64,000 bases of DNA. It comes from Ideonella oryzae. Its GTDB lineage: Bacteria; Pseudomonadota; Gammaproteobacteria; Burkholderiales; Burkholderiaceae_C. The stretch covers positions 62,001-126,000 of the forward strand of contig NZ_JAMXMC010000006.1 of NCBI RefSeq assembly GCF_024055665.1, read 5' to 3'. This document shows positions 57,363-64,000 of the stretch, piece after piece. The translations under genes were made by a program, and so were the position numbers. The notes below the pieces were generated by a model, which was given only the letters and a program-made list of their open reading frames with translations, was not told the origin of the DNA and made no database searches. How positions within the stretch are numbered: the first letter of the stretch is position 1; each line of letters opens with the position of its first letter.

Positions 57363-57923
57363 ATGTCCGCCCTGAAAGTCCTGCCCCTGTTCGCCCTCAC
57401 GGCCCTGGTCGCGGCCTGCGCATCGACGCCCAGCCACCCGGCTTCGTCGGGCCCGGCCCCCGCCACCCCCGCGGAGCCCGGGGCGGACACCCGGCTGACC
57501 CAGGCCGCCGTCGCCCCCTTGAGCGACCTGAACCTGGTCAAGGACAAGATCCCGGCACTGCTGCAGGCGGCCCAGAAGGCGCCTTACGCGCTGCCGGCCG
57601 ACCGGTCCTGCCCAGCCCTGGCCGCCGACGTCCAGGCCCTGGACGCGGTGCTGGGCGCCGACCTGGACGCCCCCCGCAGCGAAGACGACCCCAGCCTGCT
57701 CGAGCAAGGCACCGGGGCCGCCGGCGACGCGGCCATCAGCGCAGTGCGCAACACAACCGAAGGTGTCATCCCCTTCCGGGGCTGGGTGCGTAAGCTCACC
57801 GGCGCCGAGCGCCATGCCCGCGAGGTCGCGTCGGCCATCGTCGCCGGCACCGTCCGGCGCGCCTACCTCAAGGGCCTGGGTCAGTCCGCCGGCTGCCAGG
57901 CCCCGGCAGCGCCGAGGTCCTGA
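57363..57923 (+). CDS. Lipoprotein of unknown function
   Basis: 186 aa. Signal MSALKVLPLFALTALVAAC with lipobox VAAC, a Pro/Ala linker, then LNLVKDKIPALLQAAQKAPY and IPFRGWVRKLTGAERH. Similar small lipoproteins occur in Burkholderiales; no function is known. Probably outside the nif operon because of the 76-nt gap and GC-rich hairpin. Confidence 0.8.
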   Translation: MSALKVLPLFALTALVAACASTPSHPASSGPAPATPAEPGADTRLTQAAVAPLSDLNLVKDKIPALLQAAQKAPYALPADRSCPALAADVQALDAVLGADLDAPRSEDDPSLLEQGTGAAGDAAISAVRNTTEGVIPFRGWVRKLTGAERHAREVASAIVAGTVRRAYLKGLGQSAGCQAPAAPRS

Positions 57924-57951
57924 CACCCCACAGACACAGGGCCAGCCAGCC

Positions 57952-58347
57952 GTGAAGACCTATCCACCATCGCCCTTCTCCATCGCCTCCGAGCAGGTGG
58001 TCCAGGCCCAGCTCGACGCCTACAACGCCCGGAACCTGGAGGCCTGGCTCGACACCTACAGCGAAGATGCCGAGCAGTTCATGCTGCACATGGGCTCGCT
58101 GGCCAAGGGCCGCGAGGCCATCCGCCAACGCATGGAGGAGCGCTTCCGCGATCCCCATCTGCATGCCCGGCTGGTGCACCGGACCACGATGGAGAACATC
58201 GTGGTCGACCATGAACTGGTGACGCGCACCTTCCCCGACGGCCTGGCCGTCGTCGAGATGATCTGCATCTACGAGGTTCAGGCTGGCAAGATCATCAAGG
58301 CCAGCTTCGCCATCGGGCAGGCGCGGCCCTTGCCATCGAAGCCATGA
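57952..58347 (+). CDS. NTF2/SnoaL-like protein
   Basis: 131 aa with GTG start (MKTYPPSPFSIAS). NTF2-like fold: QAQLDAYNARNLEAWLDTYSEDAEQF, GREAIRQRMEERF, VEMICIYEVQAGKI. Resembles the steroid delta-isomerase/SnoaL group; substrate unknown. Overlaps the next gene by 4 nt. Confidence 0.82.
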   Translation: MKTYPPSPFSIASEQVVQAQLDAYNARNLEAWLDTYSEDAEQFMLHMGSLAKGREAIRQRMEERFRDPHLHARLVHRTTMENIVVDHELVTRTFPDGLAVVEMICIYEVQAGKIIKASFAIGQARPLPSKP

Positions 58348-58808
58348 CCGATGCCGAACTGGCCGACTTCTTTTGCAAGGGGATCGAAACAGGGCTGCTG
58401 ACACCCGAGCATGCGCGTCAATGGGCCGAAGCCGTGATTGCAAAGGAAGATCAGCCCGCGTCAGCCTTCATCGACATGGCGCTGAACCGAACCACTCCGG
58501 CGCTGATCTGTGCACTCCGCGATCTGACCGAAGGTGCCGGCTTCCCGTCCGCGGGACCCGGACTTTTGGCCTTGCTGCTGGAAGCAGACATTGCCTCCAC
58601 AGAGGATCTGGCGCGCTGCATTCAAACAGCGCTGCGCGTATGCCGCCATTGCGCCATGACCGAGGACGCGTGCTACGCGTTTGATGAGCTGGACGACGCC
58701 CTCTATTTGGCGCGACACGATGTCTATGGCAGCGTCCCGGACTGTCGGGACGCATTCATCGAAGCACTGCGGCAGTACGCACGCCCTGTGATCTGGCCTG
58801 CGAAGTAA
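58344..58808 (+). CDS. Hypothetical helical protein
   Basis: 154 aa, not recognised; largely helical (MTDAELADFFCKGIETGLLT...) with a Cys cluster CRHCAMTEDACYAF about 108-121. Its lower local GC and more varied codons differ from the very GC-rich neighbours. Coupled by ATGA to the preceding gene. Confidence 0.65.
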   Translation: MTDAELADFFCKGIETGLLTPEHARQWAEAVIAKEDQPASAFIDMALNRTTPALICALRDLTEGAGFPSAGPGLLALLLEADIASTEDLARCIQTALRVCRHCAMTEDACYAFDELDDALYLARHDVYGSVPDCRDAFIEALRQYARPVIWPAK

Positions 58809-58827
58809 TCGCCACACTGACGCCCCG

Positions 58828-59244
58828 TCAACTCGCCTCCGGCGGATCCTCATCCACCGGCAGCTCCTCCGCCACATGCACCCAGTCCACATGGCTGGCG
58901 TGGAAGGCGTGGGATTCGGGGGGGCGGTCCAGCGGGCCGTCGAACAGGGCGCGGGCCAGGTGCAGCTCACCCGGGTAGCGCGGTGAGCGGAAGGCCATGG
59001 GGCTGCCGCAGTGGCGGCAGAAGCCGCGCTCGGCACCGGTGGCCTCCGCCAGGTACCAGTGCAGGGCCTGCTGCGGATCCTGCCAAGTCACCTGCGCCGT
59101 CGTCCAGCCCACCCACGTGACAAAGGCCGCGCCATGCGCGCGCTGGCAGCGCTGGCAATGGCAATGCGCCATCCACAGGCTGGGACCCTGGGCACGGAAG
59201 CCCACCGCGCCGCACAGGCAGTGGCCGCTGAACGAAAGAGGCAT
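58828..59244 (-). CDS. GFA/CENP-V family zinc protein
   Basis: 138 aa. Zinc-binding CLCGAVGF (9-16), [15 protein letters not shown] (32-46) and [10 protein letters not shown] define the glutathione-dependent formaldehyde-activating family; most members are not proven to act on formaldehyde. Divergent from the chemotaxis gene. Confidence 0.9.
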   Translation of the reverse strand: MPLSFSGHCLCGAVGFRAQGPSLWMAHCHCQRCQRAHGAAFVTWVGWTTAQVTWQDPQQALHWYLAEATGAERGFCRHCGSPMAFRSPRYPGELHLARALFDGPLDRPPESHAFHASHVDWVHVAEELPVDEDPPEAS

Positions 59245-59426
59245 GCGTGCTCCTGGATTCCCGTTGGGGCACCGTGAATTCCATCAACCCGAGCGACACA
59301 ACTGACCGGCGCGCAGGCGCTTTTCCAGAGGCTGAGAGGATGACGCCTGCCTCAGACTTCCCTGAGGTCCGTGGTCCCCCCACCCGCCAGGTGGCGGCTT
59401 GGCGGCCGCATGGAGGGACGACGAAC

Positions 59427-60962
59427 ATGACGATTCTGCGCGAGATGAGCATCCGCCACCGGCTGTACACCCTGGTGGCGCTGGCCGTGATGGCCACCCT
59501 GAGCGTGGCCACCCTGGCCCACCGCAATGCGGAGCAGGCCCGGCACGCCACGCTGGCCCTGCAGCAGACGGCCGATGCGGTGCGCGACGCGATGGTCGCG
59601 GACATGATGCACGACGCCATCCGGGCGGACGTGATGGGGGCTTCGGACGCCCAGGGCAAGGGCGAGGCCGACGCACTGAAGGAGGCGCGGGCCGATGGCG
59701 AACGCCACATGGCCACGTTGCAGAAGAGCCTGGCGGCCGCCCGGATCGACGCCCTGCCCCCGACCGCGCTGACGGCGCTGGACACGGCCCGGGCCGACGC
59801 GGAGCGCTACCTGGCCGCAGCCCGCACGGCGCTGGCGCAACCGGATCAGGCGCCCGCGCAAGCGGCCTTCGCCAAGGCCTTTGCCGCGCTGGAGACCTCG
59901 ATGGGTGCGGCGGGCGATGCCATCGAAGCCACGGCCGGCAGCCTGCGCACCGAGACCGAGGCCCAGCTGGCCCAGGGCCAGCACCTGACCTGGGGCGTGA
60001 TCGCCGCCAGCCTGGGCCTGCTACTGGGCCTGGGTGCCGTGACGGTGCGGGCCATCCTGCAGCCGCTGGACCGCATGCAGCAGGCGGTGCATGAGCTCAA
60101 TGCCGAGAACGGCAACTTGTCGCGCCGGCTGCCGCCCGCCCAGGCCGAGTTGCACGAGGTCACCGCGGTGTTCAACAGCTTCCTGGACAAGGTCGCGGGC
60201 CTGGTCGGCGGGGTGCAGTCGGTGGCCCGGCAGATCTCCTCCACCAGCCAAGAGATCGCCACCGGCAACATGGACCTGAGCCAGCGCACCGAGAAAACCT
60301 CGGCCAGCCTGCAGCAGGCCGCCGCCAGCGTGAGCCAGATCGCCTCCACGGTGCAGCAGAGCAGCGAATCGGCCCACCATGCGCGCGAGTACGCCACCGA
60401 GGTCACCGGCGTGGCCGCCCGCGGCGGCGAGGTGGTGTCGCAGGTGGTGGTGACGATGGAGGAGATCAACCAGTCGGCCCGCAAGATCAGCGAGATCACC
60501 GGCGTGATCGATGGCATCGCCTTTCAGACCAACATCCTGGCGCTCAATGCCGCGGTGGAGGCCGCCCGCGCGGGTGAGCAGGGCCGCGGCTTCGCGGTGG
60601 TGGCCGCCGAGGTGCGCAGCCTGGCCAAGCGCAGCGGCGAGGCCGCCAAGGAGATCAAGACCCTGATCGACACCAGCGTGGCCAAGGCCGAGACCGGCAG
60701 CACGCTGGTGGGCCACGCCCGCCAGGCCATGGACGAGATCGTGGCCAGCGTGGACCGCATCCACGGCATGATCGAGGACATCACCCAGGTCACCACCTCG
60801 CAGAGCGAGGGCATCCTGATGGTCAACGGCTTCATGACCGAGATCGAGCACGCCACCCAGCAGAACACCGCGCTGGTGGAGGAGACGGCCTCGGTGGCGC
60901 AGGAGATGTCCAGCCAGGCCGCCAACCTCTCGCGCACGGTCAACGTGTTCCAGGTGGGCTGA
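59427..60962 (+). CDS. Methyl-accepting chemotaxis protein
   Basis: 511 aa from [14 protein letters not shown], with GGAGGG at good spacing; the longer frame upstream lacks a ribosome site. Helix 1 (about 13-30), a periplasmic helical bundle, helix 2 (about 187-210), HAMP, and a signalling domain with the tip [20 protein letters not shown]-type sequence and [13 protein letters not shown]. Same tip class as the receptor at 38717, with a different sensor domain. Confidence 0.93.
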   Translation: MTILREMSIRHRLYTLVALAVMATLSVATLAHRNAEQARHATLALQQTADAVRDAMVADMMHDAIRADVMGASDAQGKGEADALKEARADGERHMATLQKSLAAARIDALPPTALTALDTARADAERYLAAARTALAQPDQAPAQAAFAKAFAALETSMGAAGDAIEATAGSLRTETEAQLAQGQHLTWGVIAASLGLLLGLGAVTVRAILQPLDRMQQAVHELNAENGNLSRRLPPAQAELHEVTAVFNSFLDKVAGLVGGVQSVARQISSTSQEIATGNMDLSQRTEKTSASLQQAAASVSQIASTVQQSSESAHHAREYATEVTGVAARGGEVVSQVVVTMEEINQSARKISEITGVIDGIAFQTNILALNAAVEAARAGEQGRGFAVVAAEVRSLAKRSGEAAKEIKTLIDTSVAKAETGSTLVGHARQAMDEIVASVDRIHGMIEDITQVTTSQSEGILMVNGFMTEIEHATQQNTALVEETASVAQEMSSQAANLSRTVNVFQVG

Positions 60963-61002
60963 GGGCCCGCACAGGCCCTCCCCCACCCGGCGCGCCGGCT
61001 GC

Positions 61003-61998
61003 TCAGTACTTGCCGTAGTTGGCCATCACCCGCTGGGTCAGGAATTCGCCCGCGGTGATGGGCGCGTGCCGGTGCTGCGGCCCGTCGACCACCACGCCCT
61101 GGTTGGCCTGGGCGAAGTAGGCGATGCTGTAGCGCGCGCCCTGGTATTCGTCCGGGCGCGGGTTGCGCACGCGGTGGAAGTTGGAGGGCAGGCGGTCGTC
61201 GCTCCAGCGCATCAGCATGTCGCCGATGTTGCAGGTGATGACCTCGTCGGCGGGCTCCACCTCGGTCCAGGCCTGGCCCTCGGCCTCCTTGCCCGGCAGC
61301 ACCTGCAGGCCACCCTGGCCGCTGCGCTGGAACAGCAGCGTCAGGCAGTTGAAGTCGGTGTGGGCGCCACCGCGCCACACGCCCTCGGGCAGGGCCTCGC
61401 CTTCGGGCACCGCGAAGTAGTGCAGCAGGCGCAGGGTGCTCTGGTAGTCGGGCGCATCGTAGGCATGGGCACGGGCGAAGAAGTCGCGCGCGAAGCCCAG
61501 CTTGTCGGCAAAGCAGGACAGCACCTGCATGGCCAGCGTCCAGCAGCGCTGCTCGAAGTCCAGCGCCGCGGCCTGGAAGCCCGGCAGCTCGGCCTCGCTG
61601 GGCCAGAGCTGGGCCATGCGCGGGCGGGTGATCTGGTAGCTCTCCTTCTGGTCCGGCGTGCCGGTGGACGGCCGCACCTGGGCGCGGTATTCCCAGCCGG
61701 CGTTGGTGCCCTTGGCCATCGGGTACCGGGCTTTCACGTCCTGCGGCAGGGCGAAAAAGCGGGCCGAATCGGCGAACATCTGGCGCACGCGGGCCACGTC
61801 GATGCCGTGGTTCACCAGCTGGAAGAAGCCCACCTCCACCGCGGCCGACCAGAGCTGCTCGGTGATCTCGGCGCGGCGGGCCTCGAAGTCGCTCACATCG
61901 ATGCGGCGCACCTCGCGCGCCTGCAGGCTGCCGGTGCCGCCCATGCGGGCTTCCAGCTTCAGTTCGTCCAGGGTGTCGTTGTTGACTCGATCGTTCAT
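61003..61998 (-). CDS. Isopenicillin N synthase-like 2-oxoglutarate/Fe(II) oxygenase
   Basis: 331 aa from MNDRVNNDTLDEL. N-terminal DIOX_N (VGFFQLVNHGI), metal triad HTD in GGAHTDFNCLTLLFQ and His in SNFHRVRNP, 2-oxoglutarate Arg in RYSIAYF. Such enzymes hydroxylate small molecules or make ethylene; substrate not deducible. A palindromic candidate operator lies 46 nt upstream of the start. Confidence 0.9.
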   Translation of the reverse strand: MNDRVNNDTLDELKLEARMGGTGSLQAREVRRIDVSDFEARRAEITEQLWSAAVEVGFFQLVNHGIDVARVRQMFADSARFFALPQDVKARYPMAKGTNAGWEYRAQVRPSTGTPDQKESYQITRPRMAQLWPSEAELPGFQAAALDFEQRCWTLAMQVLSCFADKLGFARDFFARAHAYDAPDYQSTLRLLHYFAVPEGEALPEGVWRGGAHTDFNCLTLLFQRSGQGGLQVLPGKEAEGQAWTEVEPADEVITCNIGDMLMRWSDDRLPSNFHRVRNPRPDEYQGARYSIAYFAQANQGVVVDGPQHRHAPITAGEFLTQRVMANYGKY

Positions 61999-62314
61999 CT
62001 CGGTGCTCCTGGGCCCGGGGTGCGGGCCGTGATGGGAGGCACGGTGCCGATCGGCACGTCCACCGCCCCCGGGAATGGGGACAGGGGGTCGCGTCCACCG
62101 GCAGGTGGCCTCTTGAAGTGTTTGGCCGGGGCCCGAAGGACCCTGCCGCTCCAAGAGCAATGACCCGCCGGCCGCCGCCTCCGGGGAGGACGGCTGCGCG
62201 ACTGAACGCTTCTACTCTTGACCGGAATCTAGCAGGAACCGGGCCATGGCCCGCGGGCCGCCCGGCGGCTGAAAAGGCACTGCGGCAGTGCGGGCGCCGC
62301 GGCCGCGGGCCGGG
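61999..62314. other. Gap between TfoX-like gene end and 2OG oxygenase
   Basis: 316 nt upstream of the oxygenase, holding its promoter region and the palindrome at 62044. No gene and no convincing -35/-10 pair seen. Confidence 0.5.
62044..62057. promoter_or_regulatory. Perfect palindrome, candidate operator
   Basis: GTGCCGATCGGCAC, a perfect 14-bp palindrome 46 nt before the oxygenase start, the expected position for a repressor of a small-molecule-responsive gene. Confidence 0.42.
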
Positions 62315-62680
62315 TCAGCGCGCCGGCTTGGGGCGTTGCCCCGTGGCGGCGCGCGGCTGGCGGGCGGGCCGGGGCTTCGGTTCGGGCAGCGCGTCGGCCG
62401 TGGCGCAGATCAGCTGGGCCAGGCGCTGCCGGTCCTCCAGCTCGTCGCTCAGCAGGAAGTGCGGCTTGGCCCCGGGGTAGGGAAAGCCGTCCACCACCGG
62501 GTCCAGCAGGGCGCGGCCGGCCTCGGTGGGCTTGAGGAAGCACTGGTTGTCGCACAGAAAGGCCACCACCTTGCCGTGCCGGTAGAGCGCGTACTCGCCG
62601 AACATCTTGCGGTGGGTGATGCCCGGCGTGCCCGCCAGCTGGTCCAGCACGAACTGGAGGAAATCGACATCGGTGGCCAT
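62315..62680 (-). CDS. TfoX N-terminal domain protein
   Basis: 121 aa. TfoX/Sxy N-terminal domain (KMFGEYALYRHGKVVAFLCDNQCFLKP) followed by a basic Pro-rich tail. Lacks the C-terminal TfoX domain of competence regulators, so competence control should not be assumed. Confidence 0.85.
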   Translation of the reverse strand: MATDVDFLQFVLDQLAGTPGITHRKMFGEYALYRHGKVVAFLCDNQCFLKPTEAGRALLDPVVDGFPYPGAKPHFLLSDELEDRQRLAQLICATADALPEPKPRPARQPRAATGQRPKPAR

Positions 62681-62712
62681 GGCGGCATGCTAAGCCGGCT
62701 GCAGCCCCCCGC

Positions 62713-64000
<1,288 letters not shown>

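Overview
This window reads as chromosomal DNA of a GC-rich, free-living, nitrogen-fixing betaproteobacterium of the order Burkholderiales, most like the Ideonella/Rubrivivax/Leptothrix/Azohydromonas lineage. The evidence is the pilMNOPQ-aroKB-dgt-gltB order, a Burkholderiales-type porin, a Coq7-type ubiquinone hydroxylase, a cyaY/lptM pair, and a molybdenum nif cluster with draT-draG. Genus is inference only.

Layout. (1) 1-16.1 kb is housekeeping: gltB (cut by the window edge), a RAYT-like transposase with a neighbouring palindrome, dgt, aroB, aroK, a lipoprotein, the type IV pilus set pilQPONM, and divergent mrcA (PBP1a), followed by cyaY, lptM and a porin. (2) 16.4-22.3 kb: coq7, an OsmC protein, a probable anti-Shine-Dalgarno small RNA with its own promoter and terminator, ilvA, an Mrp/ApbC ATPase, mobA and a zinc alcohol dehydrogenase. 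(3) 22.3-26.6 kb: Kup potassium transporter beside a KdpDE-like two-component system. (4) 26.7-31.2 kb: a molybdenum-responsive block. A sigma-54 promoter whose start point coincides with a ModE-type box drives two unknown small genes and a globin-like gene. A second ModE-type box precedes modBACD. (5) 31.3-57.3 kb: nif island. On the minus strand are nifN-nifX-DUF269-DUF683-fdxB-nifQ, nifE, and nifHDK with two unknown genes. A diguanylate cyclase, a chemotaxis receptor and a large propeller-sensor diguanylate cyclase are embedded in it. On the plus strand, divergent from nifH, a probable 11-gene operon begins with a truncated haemoglobin and contains draT-draG followed by redox/thiol genes. 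(6) 57.3-64 kb: lipoprotein, NTF2-like, GFA, chemotaxis receptor, 2-oxoglutarate oxygenase, TfoX-like and a di-haem oxidoreductase cut by the edge.

How it works together. NifHDK reduce N2. NifEN, NifX, NifQ and FdxB serve FeMo-cofactor assembly and electron supply, and ModBAC(D) supplies molybdate. DraT/DraG reversibly ADP-ribosylate NifH, whose target arginine is present. Sigma-54 -24/-12 sites lie before nifH, nifE, nifN, the trHb-draTG operon and the Mo-responsive globin operon. NifA-type upstream sites (TGT or TGG, N10, ACAAAG) lie about 93-126 nt upstream of the inferred starts of nifH, nifE and nifN. No nifA, nifB, nifS, nifU, nifV or modE gene is present in the window. All assignments come from reading sequence and remembered family features; no database search was run.
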